Of a stretch of DNA of 31,713 nt, positions 19,801-29,874 are shown piece after piece. Origin of the DNA: Acanthaster planci (Eukaryota; Echinodermata; Asteroidea; Valvatida; Acanthasteridae); contig NW_019091359.1 of NCBI RefSeq assembly GCF_001949145.1, positions 705,366 through 737,078 on the forward strand, read 5' to 3'. The notes under the pieces are model-generated. The model was not told where the DNA came from. It did not search any database and was given only the letters and a program-made list of their open reading frames with translations. The translations under genes were made by a program, and so were the position numbers. Every line of letters starts with the position of its first letter. Position 1 is the stretch's first letter.

Positions 19801-20286
19801 GATTGTAAAGAATGCATATTTTGCCGTGGTTGTAAAAAATGTGTAGACCGTGGAAACTGAAAATTATGAAAACGGTTGTGACGGTGTGGAAACTGTACAG
19901 GTTGTAAAGATTGTAAGGAATGTGAATTCTGCCATGGTTTTATAAATTGTAGAGATTTTAAAGAATGTGTACTTTGCTGTGAATGTAAACACTGTGGAAA
20001 CTGTGAACTCTGTAAATACTCCGAAAACTGTGAAGACTGTGAGTATTGTTTCCATTGTAAAAATTGCCGCGGTTGTGAATATTGTGGTAAAGACTGTGAA
20101 GATTGTGAATATTGTTTTGATTGTAAAACCCTGCTGCCATTGTGAATGTTGTAAAAAATGGAAGATTGCGTAGATTTTAAAACCGAAAAAAATATAAAGG
20201 GTGATGTCGAGATTGTAGGTGACTATGATAGTAACAATGAAAATGATCATGAAGAAGATTATTATTATAATTTAAGTTACCGCTAA
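19801..20286 (+). pseudogene. Cysteine-ladder protein (Cys every third residue) with acidic tail
   Basis: In a single frame a cysteine falls at nearly every third codon. 19801-19842 reads CKECIFCRGCKKC. After stops at 19858, 19867 and 19879 the frame is open from 19882 to the TGA at 20143, about 87 codons, with CGNCTGCKDCKECEFC, ECKHCGNCELC and ENCEDCEYCFHCKNCRGCEY. Spacers are mainly charged or aromatic (Glu-Asp, Lys-Asp, Glu-Tyr, Phe-His). A small frame disturbance near 20130-20158 follows, then the same frame continues as MEDCVDFKTEKNIKGD, a Val/Asp/Asn/Glu-rich acidic stretch and YYYNLSYR, ending at TAA 20284. There is no ATG at the start of the open part. The DNA shows this as a 9-base periodicity centred on TGT. 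It could be a metal-binding protein, or simply a decayed 9-base minisatellite; the coherent acidic tail favours a former protein. Confidence 0.5.
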
Positions 20287-20288
20287 TG

Positions 20289-20552
20289 GGTCATTAGGGA
20301 GACATTCCCATAAGAATGTGAACAAAATTTTTCCAACTTTACTGTCCCATAATTCAATATTCCCTCATCTGATCTGAACCAAACTTTGTATGTTTTCATT
20401 TTAGGCCCTAAACTATCATCTCTCAAAATATGAACTTTAAAATTCGGCCTCCTTCTGTTAGTTTGAAAATAGGGAGACACTGAAATGTCTCCCTAAAAGC
20501 CAATTTCTCCCTAATGCAGAAAAATTTACCACAAAATGTCTCCCAAATGACC
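20289..20552. mobile_element. 264-bp MITE with 18-bp inverted ends
   Basis: GGTCATTAGGGAGACATT (20289-20306) and AATGTCTCCCAAATGACC (20535-20552) are complementary at 17 of 18 positions. An internal hairpin of the same core, GGGAGACA and TGTCTCCC, lies at about 20471-20493. No transposase is inside; the 65-codon minus-strand frame is incidental. Target duplication is not obvious, so the superfamily is unknown. The element starts two bases after the stop of the cysteine-ladder frame. Confidence 0.65.
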
Positions 20553-20629
20553 TATTTGTAAATATTATAATAAGTATTATAAATTATGATTATGAAGATG
20601 AAGATTATTCAATACAATTAAAATTTAAT

Positions 20630-20777
20630 GTTCACAACGTCAAAGACCTCATAAAAATTCTACAAGGTCATTTTTGCATTGAGCCATTCTTAGTGGCTCA
20701 CAAATTCATACACTAAAAAACAATTCAGCTTCGGCTACGGCCCCAATTGTCAGAGATAATTTTTCATCGTTGTGAAC
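20630..20777. repeat. 148-bp segment bounded by 10-bp inverted repeats
   Basis: GTTCACAACG at 20630-20639 and CGTTGTGAAC at 20768-20777 are perfect complements. The interior contains a further ACAATT/AATTGT pair around 20721-20750. This might be a second small MITE; length and match are too short for certainty. Confidence 0.35.
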
Positions 20778-21140
20778 TTCTAAAGGTGTTAGAACCGGTC
20801 GGGCGATGGGCAACTCTTAATTACTGTCGGGTTCTGAGTCAAGCCTAGAGTCTGACTTTTAAGGCTGGTTGATAGCCCATTTGCATGTTGTCGGTCACAA
20901 TTTGCAAATTGTTGTTGTAACCATGCATCAACTGTTCCAATTCTAAATTCCATAAAGGAACCAGCTACAACCCTGGGTTAACGACAAGGTTCTAAGGATT
21001 TTTTTTGTACTGTGGAGAATCTTTAAACTGGTTGATTCTCGATTTTAGATGGGGTCAGAGTTTATTAAACTTTCTACCATTGTAACAAATTGTTCTTGAG
21101 AATCCAGGCTTGTGCCGGATTCAAGAACACTTGGTATTGT

Positions 21141-21895
21141 TCAAGCTTGAGCCCCCAGCAGAGCATAAGCATAGGTCCTGATCGATTCAATGATCTTTTG
21201 ATGCCCACGTTGGTGAAACTCAGTGTAAGTAGTCGAGTGTCCAGATTCTTTAGGTGGGTCTAGCACCCAAATCCCTTGTAAGCAGCAGTGGCATGAGTGC
21301 TGTTGGGAATCCTGAGGTCATGAGCATCGTAGTTTTTACCGAATACTGGTATGTAGCCTCCTTTTTCGCAGGGGTCAAAGAAGGAAGCAGTGCTCAAACA
21401 ATTTGATGTGGTGTTCCGAGTCTCTTTGACAGACCTTGTTGCATCGATGTTGAATTGTCCACAGGTGTCTATAAAGGCTTTATTATCGTAATGGTTGTTT
21501 AGCGCGTCAAAGATGTTGTTACCTGGTACAGTTACCGTTATGTGACAAAAAAATTTCCAAACGTTAAATGCATATGAAAATTAAACAAGGGTAAACCGTA
21601 AGGATCTTTGTTGTTAAGAAGGTCCCAACCTGTTCCGCAAGCTTTTGAAGCGAGTTCAACGGCAAAGTTTGGTTGATTTTGATAAAGCATTAGTGGGTCG
21701 CTGCTCCAATGATTTATGGCTTCATCTTGACCATAGGGAGTTTGTACACTTTTTTTCGAGTTGGAAAACTCAGCAATACAAACGTCTTTATTTAGCACAA
21801 TAGCCAAGTGACTGAAATTGGTTCCCGTAGTTGCTTTACTGTAAAGGTTATTTGAATTTTTTTTTAAATGGTAATGACGGTAGAAATGCACTCAT
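21141..21895 (-). pseudogene. Unrecognised protein of about 250 codons with frameshifts only
   Basis: Minus-strand ATG at 21893-21895 opens MSAFLPSLPFKK. The reading then shifts at a T9 run (21857-21865) into an open 110-codon stretch containing TNFSHLAIVLNKDVCIAEFS, FAVELASKACGTGWDLLNN and LPLFNFHMHLTFGNF. It shifts again at the A7 run 21542-21548 into TVTVPGNNIFDALNNHYD, FIDTCGQFNIDATRSVKE, GGYIPVFGKNYDAHDLRIPN and THATAAYKG. A third shift near 21255 leads into WVLDPPKESGHSTTYTEF and IIESIRTYAYALLGAQA, ending at a TGA (21141-21143). No stop codon interrupts any of the four segments. I do not recognise the fold; the clean frames mean recent decay or sequence errors. A virus-derived or large-transposon origin is possible but unproven. 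Confidence 0.55.
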
Positions 21896-22227
21896 TTTAT
21901 TTTGCCCCAAAACCCCGGACTTTTCAATTATATGATTCCGTAGACAACCTCAAGGGCTGGAAATCTATCAGGGCTAGAAAAACTTGTTTTTCAATTGAGG
22001 ATTACAACTTCAGCAGAAATTTGCAGACGCAGCTGAAAGCTACAGCCTCAGGAAGTTACTCAAGAGAAGACCTCAATGCTAGCATTTTACAATTCATTGA
22101 ATTTGCAGTACCTATAAACAAATTACAGGAAGACAGTGCAAATATGTTTAATAAAGTAATAAACAATTTTGCACAATCTTACGAGACACGAAATCTGGAA
22201 GAATTTGGCACTGAGCCAGGTTCGTAA
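21868..22227 (+). CDS. Unrecognised 119-codon ORF, divergent from its neighbour
   Basis: Plus-strand frame with ATGs at 21868 and 21886, the latter giving MHSFYFAPKPRTFQLYDSVD. The interior is coding-like: SREDLNASILQFIEFAVPIN, KLQEDSANMFNKVINNFAQS and NLEEFGTEPGS before a TAA. It overlaps the first bases of the minus-strand gene ending at 21895, so the two would be head to head with no space for separate promoters. One true start is therefore probably elsewhere, or both are exons. No signal peptide, membrane segment or known motif is visible. It could be part of the same lost element as the neighbours. Confidence 0.4.
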   Translation: MVMTVEMHSFYFAPKPRTFQLYDSVDNLKGWKSIRARKTCFSIEDYNFSRNLQTQLKATASGSYSREDLNASILQFIEFAVPINKLQEDSANMFNKVINNFAQSYETRNLEEFGTEPGS

Positions 22228-22389
22228 ACAAAAGAAAGTTATATAACACCACACAATCTGGGCTCTTTTTACAAGGCTTGCAGGCCTGGCTGAAATACTC
22301 AGGCATCAATAGATTTTGTCTGTCAGGCTAGAGTGGACACCAGACAGTCCTTCACGTGTTTGTAAGTGTCCAGTAAATGAAGATAGGAA

Positions 22390-22481
22390 CTTTTGAAGAA
22401 TTTTAAAAACAGAAAAAATGATAAATATCCCAGCCAAACATCATCAACATTGATAACTGCCCTAGCAGGAAGTGGTTAAGC
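22390..22481. repeat. Second copy of the piggyBac-like MITE right end
   Basis: ACTTTTGAAGAATTTT through GGAAGTGGTTAA matches 16307-16391 of the MITE with several substitutions and one extra 10-base segment; it again ends in CC-complement GG followed by TTAA. No left terminus is visible within 500 bases upstream, so it is a 5'-truncated or solo end. Confidence 0.6.
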
Positions 22482-23574
22482 ACTAGGTCACACTATTGAC
22501 TATTAAGAGATTTTGGACTGTTTAAATCTGGGGTATGAATAATTGAGACAAAAGAGCAAAAAAGAAACCTGGGTCATATGTATTTTGCAAATGAAGTTTA
22601 GCCAAACACATGTGTATTGCATCAAATAGACAAAAGATATAGTGGAAGTACCAACATAATAACTTTTACAAATAAATAATTTAGAAAAGTGTGTTATTTT
22701 CCAAAGGGTATGAATAATTTTGGGTACAACTTTAGACTTCAGGAAATCAAAAACAATCTTGATCTTAAACAAGTCCAAGAAAAAGCAAAAATAATTGCAA
22801 GGGAAATGTTGACCAAAAAAAAATCTTGTGAAAAAAACTTACCAACTGTTTGTGAGCAAATCAGTTGAGTGAGTCTGGAGCTCTCCACCAAAGTATAACC
22901 GTACTGCTCCTCTGCTAGTTCATTAAAAAGAACAAAAAGCTACCTACCTGGCGTTGGCAAGCTATTGAAAAATTAATGTTTTACCATGGTGCTGCAACAT
23001 CGTAACACGTGTGTCAGTAAAAAATTATAACAAGAAATATTGTTGGTAATTCTTATTCTTCTAATACAAAAATTAATGAGCAGTACTCGCCATATATTTA
23101 ATTATACGAGCTCCTTTATGCTGCTTCAGAAATTAGTGAAGAATATTGGCTTATGCCTCAATATGTGTAAGAATGGCACAGCATTAAAAACAAGTACCCA
23201 GGCCTAAAGCGGAGTAGTTTTTGTTTTAATTGGCTTTGCTTGACACCTGTGACTACATGTGTGAGTATGTATGCTTGCAGTCAGGGATGTAGCTAGCTAT
23301 GCCAGACGGTGGCGGGTGAGGCCACCCACCGCTTATTATCTCTGCCCGGCACTTGGGGTATTTTTGAGCCTGACTGCGCTGTGCTTATTTCATTCCCTGA
23401 AATGGTACAATTTCAAAAATATCTCAAAAATTTGTCATGTATGTTCCTATCGTTAGCAATTATAAGATATTTCTGTGTTTAATTCCTTGTTTAAAACGCA
23501 AAAACACCGAAGTAAGCTTAAAATCACACACCAATCCAGGCCTTGAAATGAACGACGATGGCTCCCTTACAAAA
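22482..23574. other. Unassigned AT-rich sequence
   Basis: Nothing recognisable: short incidental frames only (for example 22503-22778 minus, which is hydrophobic and Phe/Tyr-rich as expected of chance translation of AT-rich DNA). Confidence 0.4.
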
Positions 23575-24020
23575 ATGTCCCATGAGGGTATCCCATGGTG
23601 AAGTGGCCAACATGTAGCATGGGATTTTTACCCATGGGATTTTGCCCATGTGTATTTCAAGAACCCCATGTAATCTCCCAAAATATTCCTATGGTGATTT
23701 AATTGTCACATCCCATGGTGATTTTCCCACACATCCAATGGTGATTTACCCATGCGTCCCATGGTGATTTACCCTTGTGTCCCATGGTGATTTTCTAACA
23801 CATCCCATGGTAGTTGCCCCATTTGACCCATGGTGGTTGCCCCATTTGTCCCATGGTGATTTTCCCATTTGTCCCATGGTGGTTGTCCCATTTGTCCCAT
23901 GGTGATTCTCCCATGCGTCCCATGGTGATTTTCCCATGTCGATTGTCCCTTGCATCCCATGGTGGTTTTCCCATGTCAATTGTTCCTTGCGTCCCATGGT
24001 GATTTACCCATGCCTTCCAT
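23575..24020. repeat. Minisatellite, about 23-bp unit with CCCATGG core
   Basis: CCCATGGTGATTTTCCCATT and close variants recur in tandem at least fifteen times, with most units 22-23 bases long (GTCCCATGGTGGTTGTCCCA is a variant). Units in the centre (about 23800-23940) are most alike; flanking units are more diverged. Both-strand open frames across it are by-products of the repeat. Confidence 0.85.
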
Positions 24021-24252
24021 TGTGAGTTTCCTGTGCATTATGGTGACAGGCAAAGTTGCAGTCATCAAATCAACATTCCATTCCAAACTGTGTACTGTAG
24101 TTCATGCCAATGCTTCATTTTAATGGCAGCAGCTAATGTGGTTTACAATACAGCAAAGCCTCTAAGTGTACCTCTGTAGATGCCATATCAATGCAAATCC
24201 CAGTGTTCTCTTGATGGTTGCAAAAATTTGAATAGTAATTGTGTGGCGTTTC

Positions 24253-24480
24253 CATGGTGTCCGCATACAAATCACATTGTATTCCCATGTAGAGTATAAA
24301 AACCCCATGGTGTTCCCATGCTGAATATAAAAACCCCATGGTGTTCCCATGCTGATCATAAAAGCCTCATGGTGTTCCCATGGTATCCACAAAATGTCCC
24401 GTGGTGATCACTTCAACAACATTATTTTTTTGCCAGTCCCATGGTGTACACATGGGGTCCCATGGGCAGTCCATGGGATC
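24253..24480. repeat. Second CCATGGTG repeat cluster, about 35-bp unit
   Basis: Units of the form AAAACCCCATGGTGTTCCCA followed by TGCTGA and about 8 AT-rich bases occur about four times (24253-24390), followed by looser CCCATGG copies to 24480. The core is shared with the array 230 bases upstream but the unit length differs. Confidence 0.75.
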
Positions 24481-26386
24481 TGCATGGGACATTTTAGTAA
24501 GGGCTGTATACCCCATATCCAAACCTGCGAAGCCTGCTTCTCATATGCAGTATTCCCTGAACTCTACACATGTAGTACACACGCATGTTGCATGTGGTGT
24601 GTACACGTCGGCAGTGTACATACACAAAAGCTCAGCTCTGGAGTGTGCCGATACTTCAAGCAGTGACACCCCCGCTCCACAAATAAATGTCTATATTCGT
24701 ACAGTCACATTCCAGCATTAGTAGGTATGGCGGATCTTACGTGAAATATCAACTGACTTTCTCTTTCTCAGATCGTGTATTTGTGATACACATTTCACAT
24801 TGAAGTCTGTGTATGAGGCAAATGATGATACTCATACGAATGATGATACTATGCATGCACATGCTCATGTTTTTGCGCCGATTTTCAAAAAGTTTTTGAT
24901 GAATGGATCTGCCTTTGCCCGGTCAAAGGTCATTAAACATGTTTTGTACAGCACAGTAACTTGACAGCTAGATAGAATGTGCAGATTAATAAATTTAGAA
25001 TTAAGGCACAAAAAAGTTAGAATTTTTCTTCCGAAAACAAAATTTCTTGGCAGTGGCAATTACAAGAGGATAATAATGACAGGGATGCTAGAGTCTATAA
25101 ATTTTTTTCTTAATTCTTTTTTTAATCTAAATAACTGATTTAGAATAATGAGTAAATGACATTGCATAAGATTGTTCTTTGTTCTGCCAGTTACTGTATA
25201 CTTTGAGACAGTTGTTTCATCCTGTGTTCATCCTTATTTATCGATAATTCCACGTATTACCAACATAAATTACACTTTATAACATGCCTCAAAAACCTGA
25301 TTTCCCCCCTTGAAAAAAAAAAAATCCTGGGGCTTTGGGTGGCTCCACCCCTTCGATCCCCACCAGGGCATTGCGCCTGGAGCCCACCAGGAGTCCCTGA
25401 ATGGGCCCCAAGCCTCAACCTTTGGCTGTGACCCATGAGAGGTCCCCTTGCAGCGCTTCGCCAACAGGCTTGCAACAGGGTTGCACCGTGCTAGTGCAAA
25501 TATAAGCAAGAATTCAATATCTGGCCGCCACATACTTGCCCAAAGTAAACATTTCCCTCCTCCATCACCTTTTACATGTATTTTTCATTGAAAACAAGTC
25601 CATCCAACTTGGGATTATCTTAACTTGCCTGAGGAAAAGTTGTATGAAGGCCATAATTTTCAATTTGTTTGTTCTTGGTGATTAAGTTTGAGTAAGCCAA
25701 GATTAGAACTGGCCGCATTGCCATCTGGAAAAATGATATGAAGTAGTTATGGGATTTTTTGAATAAAGATTAAGAAACCAAAAGAACGACAGAAACATTG
25801 ACAAAAACAATGGCTTTCATACAATTTACAGTGAAGATAACAATGCCTTTTTGTTCATAGATTACAGAAAAACCAACCTAATAGGCTTGTCTGTATTGAT
25901 TTCATATAACATTAATTAATATTTTTATTCCACCAGGTTGGAGTAGCTCCGTGTTTACAGGGCTGCGTGTATAAAGTTCCATTAAAAACTGTTTCCAGTG
26001 TTTATTTCAAACTACTAGCGTGTTTCAAATTTTTAATGCTCTGTCAACAAAGCGTTTTGTGTTCATCTTTCTGGCTAGCCCTACATTAAGGAGAGAAATC
26101 AAATCAACGGGAACAATGCAAAACACAATGCCTATTGTTCTCTGTAGTATAGTAAAACATTATTGTACCCGGTATGTGGCTGTTAGTTGACCTCAGGCCA
26201 CAAAACCTTTGTTTAACCACCCTGCACTCATGCATGTGGTTGTACATGTACATGTGAGTGAATTGGTTGTAAATATAATATTTGAAATGGTCTGTAACTA
26301 AAGAGGTTGGAGGTTCCTAAGTTGATCTCATTTGTTTGAATGTTACATGTTTTTTAACACACCCTGTGGGCAAACTTTTCTTTCAG
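24481..26386. other. Mostly unassigned; GC-rich patch at 25300-25545
   Basis: Between 25300 and 25545 the base composition rises to an estimated 55-60% GC, against about 35% on either side, starting with CCCCCC and a long A run. The minus-strand frames here (25257-25533) lack known motifs. The patch may be a repeat fragment, an RNA-derived insertion or an exon; none can be shown. The rest holds only incidental frames. Confidence 0.4.
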
Positions 26387-26455
26387 CCTACTGTGTGCGA
26401 CGAGAGAATGAAGAGGGTCACAGTTTTTAAAAACGGCTGCAATCAAAGTGGCAAG
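26387..26455 (+). CDS. Candidate 69-nt internal exon
   Basis: A pyrimidine-rich acceptor (ACTTTTCTTTCAG, ending at 26386) and a donor (AAG followed by GTAAAG at 26456) bracket 69 bases, exactly 23 codons. Phase 0 is fully open and includes MKRVTVFKNG; both other phases contain stops. The GC content is higher than the surroundings. The Lys-Arg-Val-x-Val-Phe-Lys-Asn-Gly pattern resembles the first strand and turn of doublecortin-type domains, where an Asn-Gly turn is characteristic, but 23 residues are too few to be sure. If real, the quiet DNA on both sides is intron of a host gene on the plus strand. Confidence 0.45.
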
Positions 26456-29400
26456 GTAAAGTAAGGTTGTGTATGAATTACATGTACTTGGTAGCAGCTG
26501 GAAATAGCATGTCTGTGGAAGCTACTATCATCAACTTGTGGCTTGATGCATTTCCCATAAACGATTATTAACAGCTGCTGTCAAGTAATTTGGATTTGGC
26601 TTCAAATTATTCTTTCGTATGTGTGTATTTGGTGAGTCTGGGTGAGTGTGTTTGAGTTCCCTGAGAAGGGATTGAATGCTTATGTGCAAGCTTAAGTTTT
26701 CCTTCACAAAGTTCCGGTACATGTACATACCCTAGAAATGCTTGATACAGAATAATCATAACTTTCAAGTAATAATGTGCCATTTTCATTATTCATAATA
26801 TTCCTAACTCAGTACATGATTTCACTGGAGGTAATTAATCCACAGAATCATGAAAAGTGCAGAAAAACTACTTGATCTGCTAATTATAGGTTATTCCGGC
26901 CAATTTCAGGAAATGTGTAACTGAATTAGTATTAGCAGCATTCGTTTCTGAGCGAAATAGAAAAAACATTCAAATCTCTGATTCTATTTAACAAATACAA
27001 ATTCTATTTTAAGGAGGGTGCATTCAGTTGTATGGAGTCAGCATTCAATTTCCTGATATTGCACTAGTTTAGTATGTTGACATTCGTTTTTGCACAAAAC
27101 CCTCTGTAACCCTGCACTCATCTTAATTTGAACTCAAGCTATTTTGCAAAATATGCAGGCCCATTCGCCTGTGTTATTTAAAGGTATGTCTGGTCAAGAA
27201 TTGGAATTTGTTTGTGTACTAACAGAAGTTACATTGGTAGAAGTGTTTAGTTGATTTGTTAAATATTTGAATATTCACGATTGGAATAAACCATTTATGC
27301 TGTCATTAGAAACCTAAAAACACTGGTGCTGAGGGAACCTTCCTTCCTGTGCTGCATTTCAACCATAAAAACCCCTTTTGATAACAAACACACTGACTAA
27401 TAACCCTTTATGAGTAACGTGACATTTATTATTGAAGTGGTGTCATGATTTATGTAACCTTTTATATTCTAATCAAATTGAACATATATTTTACCATTTT
27501 AAATTGCAGCAAATGAAAATGAATACTCTCTTACGATGGGTCATGGTAAAGACAGATTTTCAGTGACTAAGAGTGCACATCTGTGGTAATTGGCAACAAA
27601 TACATCAATCTGAAATCCCAGTCACGTAGTTGTAACCTCTTTAATGAAACGTAATGCACATTCATTTATTTGAAGAATGCAAAACGAAGTCAAATGCTTT
27701 TTATTGCGAAAATGAAACCTGGTTTTAAGTTGTTTTAAACATTTATGCTAAATTCAAATTTATTTTACAAATTAACTCTTGCATTTCCGAAATTGGCCAG
27801 GAAAACCTATATTATAATCAAAATACATGTACTTGCACACCTACATGAAGGCCTAATCTAATTGCTGTTGAAGAAAAATGAAAATAAAACCATGCACTTA
27901 ATGTAGTTGAATTAAAATGGTGGAATTTGTAAAATGAAGAATTTATCAAATGTTCAAAAGCCTCATTAAAGAGAAATATCTGTAACTTCGTTTGAAAACA
28001 GCAAGTTCATATTCTCATTGAGAACTTTTATGAACTTTTACAGATTAATAAATTATTAATAAATCGATTATGATGTAGTTCACAGATCCTAAATGTTCTC
28101 TGAGCGGAGCGTAGTTCAAAATTTATTTTGCAGTGTAAGATAAATCTCTGAATAAACCTTTAAACTAAACAATAAACTTGTACATCAAAAAATGAAGGGC
28201 ACAAGGCAGTGAGCCAGTTTGGAATATGCCTATTTCAAAAAGAACAGTTTTCTTTACAACAATTTTTGCAAGTTCGCGTATGACCGCATTATCGAGCAGA
28301 CCTTGCTCATGTACGTTGTCCTCAAATGATCTCTGACGTGCATTATTGTGGGCGTCCATTGTCAGAATATATAACACTGTCATTGATTTCAGAATAGGAG
28401 TACAGCAGATGAGTGTGGTAATTTGTAAGTGGGTCCCCACCCCACAGAGAAAGCTTGTAGTGTAAGGAAATACGATAGGCTCAAAATAATACGTCTGTCA
28501 CATAAAATTTGGTAATCCTGAGTCTGTACCATTTCTGTCAAGTTAAGGTTATGTAACCTGGAAAAATAGCTCAAGATCAATGAAGGGAAAAAAATCTAAA
28601 TGTGTGGGGAACTCGCTTTATGGCAACAAAAAAACTAACTGAAATCTTTCAGGGAGGGATCGCGAGATTACTCTACAAATAAAACTACAAACAGAGTTTA
28701 AATTTATGCACAAAAAAATTAAAAATGGTTTATTTCCTCAGACTGTATTCGGACTGCTAAATCTATGAACCAAATTAATTTTGCTAAACAAATTTTAAAA
28801 ATAACCTACCCTGGTTTTAATTGAAGACTTCAACAAACGGACTGAGACCAAGAAAACCTAGACCAACCTGATCGAGACCATCAAAATTTGAACAAAACCA
28901 TAGACCAAACTGTAAAAGTACAAAAAAAGGATGAGCAAATCAAGTAACTTCAATAAGATAAGAAAACCAAAAGAAAACAAAAAGACCAGAGTAAATTATA
29001 AGAACCCCCCCCAAAAAAGAAGACCGTCAACAGTGCGTAAAAGGAAAGTTACAAATCAGAAGCACTCAAGCTTAAACAACCAAGTCTACAGCAGACCAGA
29101 TTTTCGAGGCAGAACTTGCAAATAAAGAAGGAGCAAGAAAAACATGTGGTTTCTCACTTCACTGCCTTTCTGCAAACTGAGAATCTATGTGGAAAAGGCA
29201 TTGTCAGGAAAGTGTCCTGGCTCTAATTTGCATACAATGTAAGGGGCTGCCCTACTAAAACCAAGGGGCACAACTTAACTCCCACAAGGATGATGCAAGG
29301 TGTAAAGGGATGTCACATTAACCACAAACCTTTTGAGGGTAACACTCCTACATGTATATAAAGTACAACTGGAAATTGCCTCAGCCACAGTTAGAATTGG

Positions 29401-29628
29401 TCTAAAGTGAAAGATTAATAGAATGACAGAAACAAGAACTATTATTCAACCTTCAAATATTTATCAACACCAAAATTGCCAAATTCCATGTTGATAATAA
29501 GGGAAAATAGCAAAATAGCTTCTAACTCTAGCAATTGTAGAGAAGAAAACAATACAGAGAGCAGTTATTTTTGATGTGCAACATGTATGAAGCATTTTGT
29601 ATTCCAGAAGTCAATGTTTTTCTTTTAG
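26456..29628. other. Intron-like AT-rich DNA with one dispersed-repeat match
   Basis: No convincing exon. A weak candidate (27510-27545, acceptor AAATTGCAG, donor ATG/GTAAAG, 36 bases) is too short to trust. Around 28607 to 29300 the sequence is A-rich and shares two short blocks (near 28607 and 29156) with 15314 and 17531, suggesting a second, diverged copy of an unclassified repeat. The 64-codon Lys/Arg-rich frame at 28931-29125 is a by-product of that A-rich sequence. Confidence 0.4.
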
Positions 29629-29712
29629 CCCAGTCTAATGTGGCTTTTGCGAACCCGGGTTTCCCGGGTTCACATTCAAGACCACCCCACCTAGTTTATG
29701 GCCTCTCTAGAG
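29629..29712 (+). CDS. Weak candidate exon, 84 nt
   Basis: Acceptor TGTTTTTCTTTTAG and donor AG/GTAAAC bracket 84 bases with one open phase, encoding a Pro/Gly-rich peptide (NVAFANPGFPGSHSRPPHLV). The other two phases have stops. The near-palindrome GAACCCGGGTTTCCCGGGTT lies inside it and could instead mark a repeat end. Confidence 0.25.
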
Positions 29713-29874
29713 GTAAACGACCTGCGATATAATGGCTTCAATGAGTACATGGCCATGTGTGTCCACTTTTGGGTCTGATTTACGGCAGTGTGGTTTGTTT
29801 GCAATAGGCACTGTGTGGTTGCGCGTGGCCTAGCTGCAGGAAAGTGTGGTAGTGAACTTGTGTGAATGATCAAT

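Noticed and set aside
19864-20250. A Thr/Phe/Ile-rich minus-strand protein and a Val/Asn-rich plus-strand protein
   Set aside because: Both are shadows of the 9-base periodic sequence; only the Cys frame continues into a non-repetitive tail.
20283-20480. A 65-codon minus-strand gene
   Set aside because: It lies inside the 264-bp MITE and has no recognisable domain.
23746-23997. A His/Trp/Gly-rich repeat protein on the minus strand
   Set aside because: It is the translation of a 23-base minisatellite; the opposite strand and other frames are open too, and the unit length is not a multiple of three.
23575-24480. A CRISPR-like array because of regular repeats
   Set aside because: Repeats are directly adjacent without unique spacers of constant length, and the DNA is eukaryotic.
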